64,000 nt of DNA, from assembly GCA_029938085.1 (NCBI GenBank), contig JAPYOS010000005.1, positions 1 to 64,000 on the forward strand, written 5' to 3'. Below the pieces are notes generated by a model. That model was not told where the DNA came from. It searched no databases and was given only the letters and a program-made list of their open reading frames with translations. Shown in pieces: positions 17,468 through 26,263 of this stretch. A program made the position numbers and the translations under genes. The stretch comes from Oceanospirillaceae bacterium (lineage in GTDB: Bacteria > Pseudomonadota > Gammaproteobacteria > Pseudomonadales > Balneatricaceae). The stretch's first letter is position 1; each line of letters begins with the position of its first letter.

Positions 17468-18697
17468 ATGGTACAGCCATCATTTGAGCAGGTTTATCAC
17501 GGCTTTCACGCAGCCACAATGGCTGCTACTGACGTGACAGACAGCAATGGCTACGGCATTATCGAAGACGCCGCTATGGCTGTGGCCAAGGGCAAAATTA
17601 TTTGGATTGGTAAAGCCATTGACCTGCCAGCCCATGATGCACCAACAACCCACTTAGGTGGTGGCTGGGTGACGCCTGGCCTCATTGACTGCCATACTCA
17701 CCTGGTATTTGGTGGAGACCGAGCCGCCGAATACGAAATGCGTTTGCAGGGTGCAAGCTACGAAGCCATAGCTAAAGCAGGTGGCGGCATTGTGTCTACC
17801 GTTACCGACACGCGCAAAGCCTCCGAAGCTGAATTATTCGCCAGCGCCAAAAAGCGTCTGAGTGCATTAATGAATGACGGGGTTACTTGTGTAGAGATTA
17901 AATCGGGGTACGGTTTAGACTTAGCCTCAGAAACCAAAATGCTGTCAGTGGCACGGCAGTTAGGCAACGCGCTGCCAGTAACCGTGCGCACAACTTGCTT
18001 GGCTGCCCACGCGCTGCCACCTGAGTACAAAGGCCAAGCAGATGCATACATCGACCTCGTATGTGAGCGTATACTGCCCTCAATTGCTCAAGCAGGGCTC
18101 GCTGACTCAGTAGATGGTTTCTGTGAAGGCATCGCCTTTTCTGTAGACCAAATTGAGCGCGTATTTCAAACTGCGCAACGCCTTGGCTTGCCCGTGAAAT
18201 TACACGCCGAACAGCTGTCCGATTTAGGCGGCTCTGGCCTTGCCGCCAAATACAACGCCTTATCGAGTGACCACTTAGAATACCTAAGCGACGCAGACGC
18301 TGTGGCTATGGCTAAAGCAGGCACTGTGGCAGTGATATTACCCGGTGCATTTTTTTGTTTAAAAGAAACTAAATTACCGCCTATTGCCCGCTTACGTGAA
18401 TTAGGCGTCGCCATGGCCGTTGCGAGTGATTCAAACCCAGGGTCTGCCCCAGTATTATCATTGCGGTTAATGATGAGCATGGCCTGCACCTTATTCGGTT
18501 TAACACCTCTGGAAGCCTTACAAGGCGTCACCATCCACGGCGCAAAAGCCTTAGGGTTGGGCGACTCTCATGGTCAGCTTAAACAAGGCTTTGCTGCCGA
18601 TTTTGTATGTTGGGACATTAACAAACCAGCAGAGCTTTGTTATTGGCTAGGGGGCCAGTTGGTAAAACACCGCGCCGTGGCCGGAGAAATGACGTGA
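17468..18697 (+). CDS. hutI: Imidazolonepropionase
   Basis: A 409-residue metal-dependent amidohydrolase: metal ligands in [19 protein letters not shown], substrate region [38 protein letters not shown] and the late aspartate in [13 protein letters not shown]. It opens the ring of 4-imidazolone-5-propanoate to give N-formimino-L-glutamate, the substrate of HutF. It is 30 bp after hutH with GAGGAG in the gap. Its TGA overlaps the hutD start. Confidence 0.97.
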   Translation: MVQPSFEQVYHGFHAATMAATDVTDSNGYGIIEDAAMAVAKGKIIWIGKAIDLPAHDAPTTHLGGGWVTPGLIDCHTHLVFGGDRAAEYEMRLQGASYEAIAKAGGGIVSTVTDTRKASEAELFASAKKRLSALMNDGVTCVEIKSGYGLDLASETKMLSVARQLGNALPVTVRTTCLAAHALPPEYKGQADAYIDLVCERILPSIAQAGLADSVDGFCEGIAFSVDQIERVFQTAQRLGLPVKLHAEQLSDLGGSGLAAKYNALSSDHLEYLSDADAVAMAKAGTVAVILPGAFFCLKETKLPPIARLRELGVAMAVASDSNPGSAPVLSLRLMMSMACTLFGLTPLEALQGVTIHGAKALGLGDSHGQLKQGFAADFVCWDINKPAELCYWLGGQLVKHRAVAGEMT

Positions 18698-19281
18698 GCA
18701 CTGATACAAGTAACGTCACTATCCATACGCCAAACGACTTTATTACCATGCCTTGGCGTAACGGCTTAGGCTCCACCATTGAACTACTCAAACATCAACC
18801 AGATGATTCCTTTACATGGCGCCTTAGCATGGCTGACGTCACTCAAGACGGCGCCTTCTCCGACTTTTCTGGCTACGATCGGTGTTTGATTTTGGTAAGT
18901 GGCAACGGCATAACGTTATCCGACGACCAGGGCCAAAGTTGGCCTCTTGAGAAGCAGCTAGATGTGGCGCATTTTAAAGGCGAAGACCTGGTTAATGCCG
19001 AGCTCCATAACGGTCCTATTCGTGACTTTAACCTCATGACTAAACGGCAAAATTGTATTGCTACCCTAGTCACGAGCCAGCAACAAAACCAACAACAAAC
19101 CGCCTTAAATGGTGATGTTTTTTTGCTCTTCAATGTACAGGGCGAGACTTCCTTTGCGCTCGACGGTCAGCCTTTGCAAGAACTAGAAGAACAGCATTTA
19201 ATGCAGCTTGACCCCAGTGCAATAAGCCACTGCTATTGCACTGGGGATGCGTGGGCAGGCATTCTCATCACCTATATTTAG
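18694..19281 (+). CDS. hutD: HutD family protein
   Basis: 195 residues of the cupin-like HutD/Ves family: [50 protein letters not shown] and the [20 protein letters not shown] core. HutD accompanies hut operons in many proteobacteria; work in Pseudomonas proposed a role in limiting hut expression, but its biochemistry is not settled. The start is a GTG at 18694 that overlaps the hutI stop (GTGA). The longer track ORF from 18637 only reads through the end of hutI. Confidence 0.9.
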   Translation: MSTDTSNVTIHTPNDFITMPWRNGLGSTIELLKHQPDDSFTWRLSMADVTQDGAFSDFSGYDRCLILVSGNGITLSDDQGQSWPLEKQLDVAHFKGEDLVNAELHNGPIRDFNLMTKRQNCIATLVTSQQQNQQQTALNGDVFLLFNVQGETSFALDGQPLQELEEQHLMQLDPSAISHCYCTGDAWAGILITYI

Positions 19282-19301
19282 CCCGCATCTACAGGTGGCG
19301 A

Positions 19302-19457
19302 TTAGCCACCGTAAACACTAAAGCCAAACCACTTATTGCTTATTTTGTCATAGGTGCCATTTTCAAGAATGGTACTAATGGCGTGACTAAGCTGATCACG
19401 CAATTGCGTATCTTCTTTACGTACACCAATACCCGCACCCGGCCCAAAAAAGCGATT
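19302..19457 (-). pseudogene. 3' remnant of an ArgT/HisJ-type amino-acid-binding protein gene
   Basis: The minus strand encodes [20 protein letters not shown], continues through [20 protein letters not shown], and ends FGFSVYGG at a TAA (19302-19304). This is the canonical C-terminus of basic-amino-acid ABC-transporter binding proteins. The about 200 upstream codons, including the signal peptide, are gone. At about 19458 the sequence changes into a regulator fragment that reads the other way. It may once have supplied histidine or arginine to the neighbouring hut pathway. Confidence 0.85.
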
Positions 19458-19700
19458 GCCGAAAAAATTAATTTATTGGTAATTTGCGATGAATTCTGTC
19501 ACTGGGCAAGAGAACTAAGCGACAATGTATTGAGCGTCACCACCAATACAGGGTTAGTATTTAGGTCTAAAGGTGCGATGAGTGTATTAAACAATTTGTT
19601 AGTCGACGATGTCATCAATGAACTGGGGGATGTGGCTATGGCTCACATGCAAAAGGTAACCGATCTGTCGTCTCAATTTGCAGGGTATGAGAGCCAATAA
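19458..19700 (+). pseudogene. 3' remnant of a MurR/RpiR-family regulator (SIS domain end)
   Basis: The plus frame reads [20 protein letters not shown], then a segment with VFRSKGAMSVLNNLLVDDV, to a TAA at 19700. This resembles the C-terminal part of the sugar-isomerase (SIS) domain of RpiR regulators (CHWARELT..V..VTT..G...QSKGA). The helix-turn-helix and first half of the SIS domain are missing. The track ORF 19236-19700 is an artificial fusion of antisense binding-protein sequence with this fragment. Confidence 0.8.
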
Positions 19701-19709
19701 CAAGGCACG

Positions 19710-20609
19710 TTATTCCTGTACCACTAGCCAGTCAATAAACGCCATCGCATTTTGATGTTTTAAGGTGTGTTGTGGGTACACCAGATAATAAGATTTTTTT
19801 AACGGTAATTTAGTCTCAAAAGGGGCGATGAGGTTGCCTGCATCCAGTTCGGCCTGAATTAACGACCGCTGCCCTAACAAAACCCCTTTGCCTGATACGG
19901 CAGCGTCAATTGCCATACTTGAAAGGTTAAATTTCGGCCCATTGGTCACCACGCTGGGGCTCAAACCAGCCGCAGCTAGCCATTCTCCCCAAGAGGGTAG
20001 AAACGCACCCGCATGACCCCAGTCAACGTCAATCATCGGCAATTCTGCAATTTCATTATTATTACTTGGGTCGGTCAACCCCTCTAACAACTGTGGGCTC
20101 AATACTAATGACACGTGGTCGGTAAATAACTCAATGGAATTGTCTAATGTTTTGCTATCGATACCAAAACTAATACACATATGCGCTGAGCTCTGGTTAA
20201 AGTGCTCCGATTCATCTTGTGCCTGTACCGTAATTTGGATATTTGGATTTCGGTCCATCCAGGTCAATACTTTCGGCATGAGCCACTTAGACGCAAAAGA
20301 CGGTAATGCGGTGATAATAATTTGATTCTTATTGTCAGCGGGCTGGTTAATTTGCTGCGCATTTCTTAGAGTCGCTAAGGCAGTTATTACATATTCGTTA
20401 AATTGGCTACCTAATAGAGTTAACTCCACACCAGACTTAGACCGCAGAAACAGCTCAAATCCAATGTGCTGTTCTAAACGGCGCACTTGTTGGCTCACCG
20501 CTGCAGGAGTCACATATAGATCCGCTGCTGCCAAGGTAAGATTGCCGCGTTTGACCGCGGCCTCAAACGCCAACAAACTTTTCATAGGTGGCAAAGACGG
20601 ATACTGCAT
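19710..20609 (-). CDS. LysR-family regulator, GcvA-like
   Basis: 299 residues: an N-terminal helix-turn-helix (LLAFEAAVKRGNLTLAAADL, then YVTPAAVSQQVRRLEQHIG) and a type 2 periplasmic-binding-fold effector domain (IIITALPSFASKWLMPKVLT). The opening PSLPPMKSLLAFEAA and the AVSQQVRRLE motif place it near GcvA. It is divergent from the 2OG-Fe(II) oxygenase gene with a 126-bp gap that holds a good palindrome, so that gene is the probable target. The effector is unknown. Confidence 0.9.
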   Translation of the reverse strand: MQYPSLPPMKSLLAFEAAVKRGNLTLAAADLYVTPAAVSQQVRRLEQHIGFELFLRSKSGVELTLLGSQFNEYVITALATLRNAQQINQPADNKNQIIITALPSFASKWLMPKVLTWMDRNPNIQITVQAQDESEHFNQSSAHMCISFGIDSKTLDNSIELFTDHVSLVLSPQLLEGLTDPSNNNEIAELPMIDVDWGHAGAFLPSWGEWLAAAGLSPSVVTNGPKFNLSSMAIDAAVSGKGVLLGQRSLIQAELDAGNLIAPFETKLPLKKSYYLVYPQHTLKHQNAMAFIDWLVVQE

Positions 20610-20641
20610 TAAATCAAGCCCTTTTATCTATAAGAATTATT

Positions 20642-20668
20642 TAACGATAACTTAAATAAATATCGTTA
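20642..20668. promoter_or_regulatory. Candidate LysR operator
   Basis: TAACGATA and TATCGTTA form 8-bp inverted arms separated by 11 bp, in the gap between the LysR gene and the divergent oxygenase gene. Spacing and position fit a LysR recognition site. Confidence 0.55.
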
Positions 20669-20735
20669 TTCAAGTCATTTGTGTTCCGCTAGCCTAATGG
20701 CTTAACCTTGCGCTAGATCATTTCAGGAGCAATAC

Positions 20736-21515
20736 ATGTACCTCAATCAAATCATTAACTCGTTAGACCACCCACTCAACAGCACAGGCTATCGACAAAA
20801 ATGTTTAGCACAGCTCAATATTGCAGGGGTGTTGGTGATGAAAAATTTCTTATTACCAGAAGCGCTTAAGGCTGTTGTTACGGAGGGCAAGGATAATCAG
20901 CACCTCGCTTTTTATACCAAATCTGGCCACAACGTATACTTGACACCGAAGGACTCGGCGCTTGGCGATGATCACACCCACAATCAATGGGTGCAGTCGT
21001 CTAAGGGCTGCATTACTGACGACCAAATCGGCCCTCACTCTGCCTTACGTACACTCTATGATGCAGATGACCTGAAGTCGTTTTTGGCCTTTGTATTAAA
21101 TGAACAACAACTGCACCCCTATGCCGACTCGCTGTCTTCAATCAATTTACATTATGCCAGCGAAGGCCAAGAGTTAGGCTGGCACTTTGACAACTCATCA
21201 TTTGCTATCACTTTGTTAGTTCAGAGCCCAACGGCAGGTGGACAATTTGAATATGTAACTAAACTTCGCGACTCAAACCAAGGCGACATGAATTACGAGG
21301 GCGTTCAGCAGGTACTCAATGGCGATATAAAAGGCCAAAATCTTGCTGTTAATGCAGGTGATTTAGTACTATTTAGGGGCAGAGATGCCCTCCACCGCGT
21401 TACCCCAACCGAGGGTGATACCACCCGCATGTTGGTGGTGTTGGCCTATAATTCGGAGCCCAATGTAGAGCTGTCCGAATCGGCGCGTATGACTTTCTAT
21501 GGCCGCCTGCAATAA
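20736..21515 (+). CDS. 2-oxoglutarate/Fe(II)-dependent oxygenase family protein
   Basis: A 259-residue protein with the facial triad visible: HxD in ELGWHFDNSSFAITLLVQ (H150, D152), the distal histidine in FRGRDALHRVTP (H220) and the cosubstrate arginine in GDTTRMLVVLAYN. The fold is the double-stranded beta helix of the 2OG oxygenase superfamily, but the substrate is unknown. Similar proteins are often annotated only as HalD/BesD-like or ArpA-like oxygenases. D152 is present, so it should hydroxylate rather than halogenate. AGGAGC lies 7 bases before the ATG. Control by the divergent LysR protein is inferred. Confidence 0.8.
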   Translation: MYLNQIINSLDHPLNSTGYRQKCLAQLNIAGVLVMKNFLLPEALKAVVTEGKDNQHLAFYTKSGHNVYLTPKDSALGDDHTHNQWVQSSKGCITDDQIGPHSALRTLYDADDLKSFLAFVLNEQQLHPYADSLSSINLHYASEGQELGWHFDNSSFAITLLVQSPTAGGQFEYVTKLRDSNQGDMNYEGVQQVLNGDIKGQNLAVNAGDLVLFRGRDALHRVTPTEGDTTRMLVVLAYNSEPNVELSESARMTFYGRLQ

Positions 21516-21598
21516 ATCAAAATAAAGCTTCGCTTTAAGTCAATCAGGTACTGTGGCAACCGATATACTGGCCCTAAATTATCACAAGGATTTTAGTT

Positions 21599-22384
21599 AT
21601 GACCGATTCCGTCGTTAACATCACTCGTAACGGTGCCATTTTTGAAGTTGAGCTTAATCGCCCCAAAGCCAACGCCATCGACCTAACCACCAGTCGCCTT
21701 TTAGGCCAAGCCTTTAAAGAGTTTCGCGATGATCCGGCTATGCGCGTGGCCATTATAAAAACTGCTGGCGATCGCTTTTTTTGTGCCGGCTGGGATTTAA
21801 AAGCCGCCGCTGGTGGTGACGAGGTAGACGGTGATTACGGCGTGGGGGGGTTTGGTGGTATTCAAGAATTACGTGATTTAAATAAACCCGTCATAGCCCA
21901 AGTCAGTGGCATAGCCTGTGGTGGTGGGTTTGAGCTGGCATTATCAGCTGACCTTATTTACTGCACCGATTCATCGTCCTTTGCCTTGCCAGAAATCAAC
22001 TCCGGCACAGTAGCCGATGCCGCCAGCATCAAATTGCCTAAACGCATTCCCCACCATGTGGCCATGGAAATGTTATTTACCGGCCGGTGGATTGATGCAG
22101 AAGAAGCCCACCGTTGGGGTTTGGTGAACGAAGTCTTGCCGCAAGATCAATTGGCTGCCCGAGTCCAAGAAGTGGCCCAAAAACTTGCCAGTGGGCCGCC
22201 TCTAGTCTACGCAGCCATCAAAGAAGTGGTACGAGAAGCCGAATCAATGAAGTTTCAAGACGCCATGAACTGGATCACCAAGCGCCAGTTTGCCACCATA
22301 GATAAGCTCTACGACAGTGAAGACAACATGGAAGGCGCTCGTGCCTTTACTGAAAAACGCGATCCAGTTTGGAAGGGCCAATAA
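21599..22384 (+). CDS. caiD: Crotonobetainyl-CoA hydratase-like enoyl-CoA hydratase
   Basis: 261 residues, identical in length to E. coli CaiD and alike along the whole chain: LNRPKANAIDLTTSRLLGQA, FFCAGWDLKAAAGGDEVDGD, ACGGGFELALSADLIYC (first catalytic Glu), FALPEINSGTVADA (second Glu) and the ending AFTEKRDPVWKG. CaiD hydrates crotonobetainyl-CoA to L-carnitinyl-CoA. None of caiA, caiB, caiC or caiE is in the window, so it either works with unlinked genes or acts on another enoyl-CoA. It has its own ribosome site (AAGGA) and is followed by a bidirectional terminator. Confidence 0.85.
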   Translation: MTDSVVNITRNGAIFEVELNRPKANAIDLTTSRLLGQAFKEFRDDPAMRVAIIKTAGDRFFCAGWDLKAAAGGDEVDGDYGVGGFGGIQELRDLNKPVIAQVSGIACGGGFELALSADLIYCTDSSSFALPEINSGTVADAASIKLPKRIPHHVAMEMLFTGRWIDAEEAHRWGLVNEVLPQDQLAARVQEVAQKLASGPPLVYAAIKEVVREAESMKFQDAMNWITKRQFATIDKLYDSEDNMEGARAFTEKRDPVWKGQ

Positions 22385-22415
22385 ATTACTAAATCGCTGC
22401 TATAAAGGTATGTAT

Positions 22416-22449
22416 AAAAAAAGGGTGCTGTTTAAAGCACCCTTTTTTT
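22416..22449. terminator. Bidirectional rho-independent terminator
   Basis: A 14-bp inverted repeat (AAAAAAAGGGTGCT and complement) with loop GTTTAA and T runs on both strands. It serves the convergent caiD-like gene (plus) and the peptide-binding protein gene (minus). Confidence 0.9.
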
Positions 22450-22472
22450 GTTTTACTTCACATCATTGTCAG

Positions 22473-24071
22473 TTAAGCGAACCACCAGCGTTCAGCCGCT
22501 TTACCACCGTCTAGTTCCCAGTTAGCAGCCACATCACCATGGGCGAGTTTCTTGCTTAAGGCATGGACGTTATTGGCAAACATAGGAATCAGAGCACCGC
22601 CGTCATCATTCACTAAGGCTTGACACTCGTAGTAGATTTCGCGACGTCTAGCCAAATTAACTTCGGCTCGGCCCATAATCACAAGCTTATTAAAACGATC
22701 CGCTGCAGCGCCAGTACGCCATGCCGTGTCGTTCCATTTACCATCGGCCATATAGGCTGCTGTAAACATCCAATCTTCCGTTGGACGGCCACCCCAGTAA
22801 CACGCAGACCAAGGTTTCTTATTCCACACGTTAGACCAGTAACCATCTTTGGGTTCGCGTACCACTTCGATATTAAGGCCCCCTTTTGCGGCGGATTCTT
22901 TAATCAACAATGCAGCATCTACGGCGCCAGCAAAAGCGGCGTCAGAAGCTGACAATTGTACTTTAGAACCATCGTAGCCGGCTTTTTTAAGGTGATAAGC
23001 GGCTTTATCTGGGTCATAAGCCCGCTGTGCCAATTCGCTATTGTGATACGGGTTGGCGGTAGAGATTGGATGGTCGTTACCAATGGCACCATGACCAGAC
23101 AGGATTTTTAGCACTAATTCTTCACGGTCTACCGACAATTTACATGCCATGCGGAAATCGTAATTATCAAACGGTGCCGCGTCTACTCGCATTGGGAAGG
23201 TGTAATGCAAAGTGCCTGTGGTTTCTAAAATATCCAAGTTAGGGTTACGTGCTAACAAATGCACGGTCTTTGGGTCAACTCGGCCAATAGCGTCCACATC
23301 ACCATTCATAATGGCATTTTGGCGGGCTACCGTGTCGAGTAATACCAACAGCTCTATTTCATCAAAATGTGCTGCATCTTGTTTCCAATAATTCGGGTTA
23401 CGGTAGAACTTAGCACGTACACCTGGCTCGTAGCTGTCCATGATATAACCACCGGTACCGATACCAGAGGCCCAATCTAATTGACCATCACGCACAGGTA
23501 AAATTGGGAAGTGATAATCACTCACTATAAACGCGAAGTCGGCGTTTGCATTACCCAGAGTAAACACTACGTCATTGCCGTTAGCGCTAATATCCGTCAC
23601 ATCTGCCAATAAGGATTTACCGGCAGATTTGGTGTCTTCGCCCATATGGAAACGAAAAGAAGCAATAACATCAGCGGGCGTTAGGGCCTTACCGTCGTGG
23701 AAGGTTACCCCTTGGCGAAGTTTAAAGGTCCATGTTTTAGCATCGGCAGAAGCTCCGTACTCGGCTGCTAGTTCAGGGATCAACTGGCCTTCTTTGCCTA
23801 CTTCTGTAAGGTGGTTTGCGTAAGCAAAAAGTACATTCTGTCCCATGCCGTTTTCAATGGTGCCTGGATCCAGAGAGTCCGTGGTGGAACCGTGGCCCAT
23901 ACCTAGGCGAAACTTACCGCCTTTTTTTGGTGTGCTTGCCACTGCGTTGCCGGCCATTGCCATTGCAGTAGGCAATACGATACCAGCGGCTAGGCTGGTG
24001 GTTACAAACTGACGGCGATTCATATCGGTCGTCAGTGGGTTTTTAAGATGATCGGTGTAAATTTTAGACAT
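22473..24071 (-). CDS. Peptide/opine-type ABC transporter binding protein, Tat-exported
   Basis: 532 residues of solute-binding protein family 5 (DppA/OppA/NikA). The leader carries a twin-arginine motif (MNRRQFVTTSLAAGIVLPTA) and an alanine-rich cleavage region near VAS-TP, so it is likely exported folded through Tat. The body has LRQGVTFHDGKALTPADV, the lobe signature of the family, and ends with a charged tail and AERWWFA. Family members bind peptides, opines, heme or other small ligands. It is divergent from the permease and ATPase genes with a 276-bp promoter region. GGAG lies 10 bases before the ATG. A decayed homologue of its 3' end lies at 11451-11532. Confidence 0.9.
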   Translation of the reverse strand: MSKIYTDHLKNPLTTDMNRRQFVTTSLAAGIVLPTAMAMAGNAVASTPKKGGKFRLGMGHGSTTDSLDPGTIENGMGQNVLFAYANHLTEVGKEGQLIPELAAEYGASADAKTWTFKLRQGVTFHDGKALTPADVIASFRFHMGEDTKSAGKSLLADVTDISANGNDVVFTLGNANADFAFIVSDYHFPILPVRDGQLDWASGIGTGGYIMDSYEPGVRAKFYRNPNYWKQDAAHFDEIELLVLLDTVARQNAIMNGDVDAIGRVDPKTVHLLARNPNLDILETTGTLHYTFPMRVDAAPFDNYDFRMACKLSVDREELVLKILSGHGAIGNDHPISTANPYHNSELAQRAYDPDKAAYHLKKAGYDGSKVQLSASDAAFAGAVDAALLIKESAAKGGLNIEVVREPKDGYWSNVWNKKPWSACYWGGRPTEDWMFTAAYMADGKWNDTAWRTGAAADRFNKLVIMGRAEVNLARRREIYYECQALVNDDGGALIPMFANNVHALSKKLAHGDVAANWELDGGKAAERWWFA

Positions 24072-24347
24072 TGTTTTTATTCTCCAATTAAATAACTAAC
24101 TAAACAGTATACGCTGAGTTCAAAAGTTAACCGGTGGTTTCCAACAACTTGGAAGTCGATAATTCGCAACATACAAATGACATGAACCAACAAGCTAACA
24201 CAAAACAATGCTCATGTTAATCATTTGAACTTATTTTGAACGAATATTCAAAAATAAACAAACCCCCTTTTTTTGCCCTTGCCATTCACTATGTGCTGGA
24301 TTTAGTATGGAGCTCTAGTGTTTATATTTAACCTCGTTCACGGAGTA
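24072..24347. promoter_or_regulatory. Divergent promoter region of the Dpp-like transporter
   Basis: AT-rich spacer between the binding-protein gene and the permease gene. It contains TTGAA-N6-TTCAA (24236-24251), a small inverted repeat preceded by a further TTGAAC at 24225, which may be an operator. I see no recognisable binding site of a named regulator and no gene. Confidence 0.4.
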
Positions 24348-25337
24348 ATGATTCACGTGCATCCCATTCTCACCACTGTTATTCAGCGCCTAGGGTTAGG
24401 CCTGCTCACCTTGTTTGTGGTGTCTATCATCATTTTCAGTTCGTTAGAATTTTTACCCGGCGACTTTGGCCAAGCCGTGCTCGGTCAAGCCGCCCTGCCA
24501 GAAACCGTAGAAGCCTTTCGCCGCGAGCTCGGCTTAGATAAACCGCCCATAGAGCGGTACATAAGCTGGGTTGGTAATGTGATTAGTGGCGACTTAGGCA
24601 CTTCTTTTTCAGGACGAAATTCATCTGGGGTTGACCGTTCACGGGACGTTTGGGAGCTTATCCAACCACGCCTCGCCAACACTATATTTTTAGCATCCAT
24701 GACTGCCCTAATCGCCGTACCACTGGCATTAGCCTTAGGCATTACCGCTGCCTTGTATCGCAATTCCATTTACGATCGGGTGGTTAACTCAGTCACCCTC
24801 ACTACCATTTCTTTTCCTGAGTTTTTTGTGGCTTATATATTGATCTTGGTATTTTCTACTTATTTTAAAGTCTTTCCTTCGTTAGCCAACATCTCCGATG
24901 CCACGCCATTTTTAGAGAAAATATACCGTTCTTCATTACCCGCCTTGGCCCTCACCTTAGTGATTGTTGCACACATGATGCGCATGACCAGAGCAGCCAT
25001 CATTAACTTATTAGCCAGTCCCTATATTGAAATGGCACAGCTCAAAGGTACTTCTAAAGCTAAGGTTATTTTACACCATGCCCTACCTAACGCTTGGGCT
25101 CCTATCGTTAACGTGATCGCCTTCAACTTGGCTTATTTGGTGGTTGGTGTGGTAGTGGTGGAGGTGGTATTTGTTTACCCAGGCCTTGGTCAGCTTATGG
25201 TAGATGCGGTGTCGAGCCGAGACATTCCCGTAGTCCAAGGCTGCGCACTGATTTTTGCAGGCACTTACATATTACTCAATTTATTTGCCGACGTTATTTC
25301 CATCATCACTAACCCAAGGTTGTTACATCCACGATGA
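24348..25337 (+). CDS. Peptide-type ABC transporter permease, DppB type
   Basis: Inner-membrane permease with about six helices. The first (LGLGLLTLFVVSIIIFSSLE) is followed by LPGDFGQAVLGQAALPETVE and the LGLDKPPIERYISWV segment typical of DppB/OppB. The coupling loop is YIEMAQLKGTSKAKVILHHALP. I prefer the ATG at 24348, which has CGGAG four bases upstream; the track GTG at 24318 adds ten residues. That gives 329 residues. Its TGA overlaps the dppC ATG. Confidence 0.9.
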   Translation: MIHVHPILTTVIQRLGLGLLTLFVVSIIIFSSLEFLPGDFGQAVLGQAALPETVEAFRRELGLDKPPIERYISWVGNVISGDLGTSFSGRNSSGVDRSRDVWELIQPRLANTIFLASMTALIAVPLALALGITAALYRNSIYDRVVNSVTLTTISFPEFFVAYILILVFSTYFKVFPSLANISDATPFLEKIYRSSLPALALTLVIVAHMMRMTRAAIINLLASPYIEMAQLKGTSKAKVILHHALPNAWAPIVNVIAFNLAYLVVGVVVVEVVFVYPGLGQLMVDAVSSRDIPVVQGCALIFAGTYILLNLFADVISIITNPRLLHPR

Positions 25338-26263
25338 ATACACCAACCACACCCAACGGGGGTTATTCCGCAGCCAACGAAGTCACCATGGTGAAAGCAC
25401 GAAGAACCTTTGTGCAAAACCTTTGGCGCACATTAAAAACGGCGCCACCAACGGCTTGGTTTGGCATGTTGGTTATTTTTTTGTATTTGTTTGTGGCTTT
25501 TTTCGCGCCATTATTGGCTCCCCATGGCCAGGCAGAAGTTTTTCCTATGGCTTATGCGCCTTGGAGTGATGAGTTTCGCTTAGGCACCGACGCCCTCGGC
25601 CGCGACGTATTTAGCCGGCTCATTTATGGCGCTCGCAATACCATTGGTATTGCTGTGGCCACCACCTTTTTAGCGTTTTTAATTGGAGGCAGTTTAGGGC
25701 TAATGGCCGCCATTAGCCGCAACTGGTTAGATCAAGTATTAAGCCGTTTTGTTGATGTGCTCATGGCAATACCCAGCCTTATCTTTGCACTGATGTTGCT
25801 GTCTATTTTTGGCTCTAGCGCGTTTAACTTGATCTGTATCATTGCAGTATTGGACGCCACACGTGTGTTCCGGCTGACTCGTGCTGTGGCTCTTAATGTA
25901 GTGGTCATGGACTACGTGGAAGCGGCTAAACTTCGTGGCGAAGGTTTAGTCTGGATTATGCGCCGAGAAATTCTGCCCAACATCATGCCGCCTTTGGTAG
26001 CGGAGTTTGGTTTGCGATTTTGCTTTGTATTCTTAACCATTGCTGCGCTTTCTTTCTTAGGTTTAGGCATTCAACCGCCCACAGCCGACTGGGGCTCGAT
26101 GGTACGAGAAAATGCGGGGCTCATTCAATTTGCCGAATACGACTTAACCGCCGCCTTAACTCCCATGATCCCTGCTGCGGCTATTGCTTTATTAACGGTA
26201 GCCGTCAACTTTGTAGTGGATTGGTTTTTACATCAAACAAGTGGACTGCGCGATGAGCACTAA
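25334..26263 (+). CDS. Peptide-type ABC transporter permease, DppC type
   Basis: 309 residues with the DppC/OppC N-terminal domain (cytoplasmic tail, helix WFGMLVIFLYLFVAFFAPLL, then FRLGTDALGRDVFSRLIYGA, the family hallmark) and the binding-protein-dependent permease core with the loop YVEAAKLRGEGLVWIMRREI. It pairs with the DppB-type subunit. ATGA overlap with dppB and an 11-bp overlap with the ATPase gene show tight coupling. Confidence 0.92.
   Translation: MNTPTTPNGGYSAANEVTMVKARRTFVQNLWRTLKTAPPTAWFGMLVIFLYLFVAFFAPLLAPHGQAEVFPMAYAPWSDEFRLGTDALGRDVFSRLIYGARNTIGIAVATTFLAFLIGGSLGLMAAISRNWLDQVLSRFVDVLMAIPSLIFALMLLSIFGSSAFNLICIIAVLDATRVFRLTRAVALNVVVMDYVEAAKLRGEGLVWIMRREILPNIMPPLVAEFGLRFCFVFLTIAALSFLGLGIQPPTADWGSMVRENAGLIQFAEYDLTAALTPMIPAAAIALLTVAVNFVVDWFLHQTSGLRDEH

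Noticed and set aside
18637-18693. Extended N-terminus of hutD in the ORF track
   Set aside because: The extra 19 codons lie wholly inside hutI. The GTG overlapping the hutI stop is the natural coupled start.
19236-19700. 154-aa ORF on the plus strand as a single gene
   Set aside because: Its first two thirds are antisense to a binding-protein C-terminus and only the last third is an RpiR-like coding sequence. It is a chimera created by a deletion.
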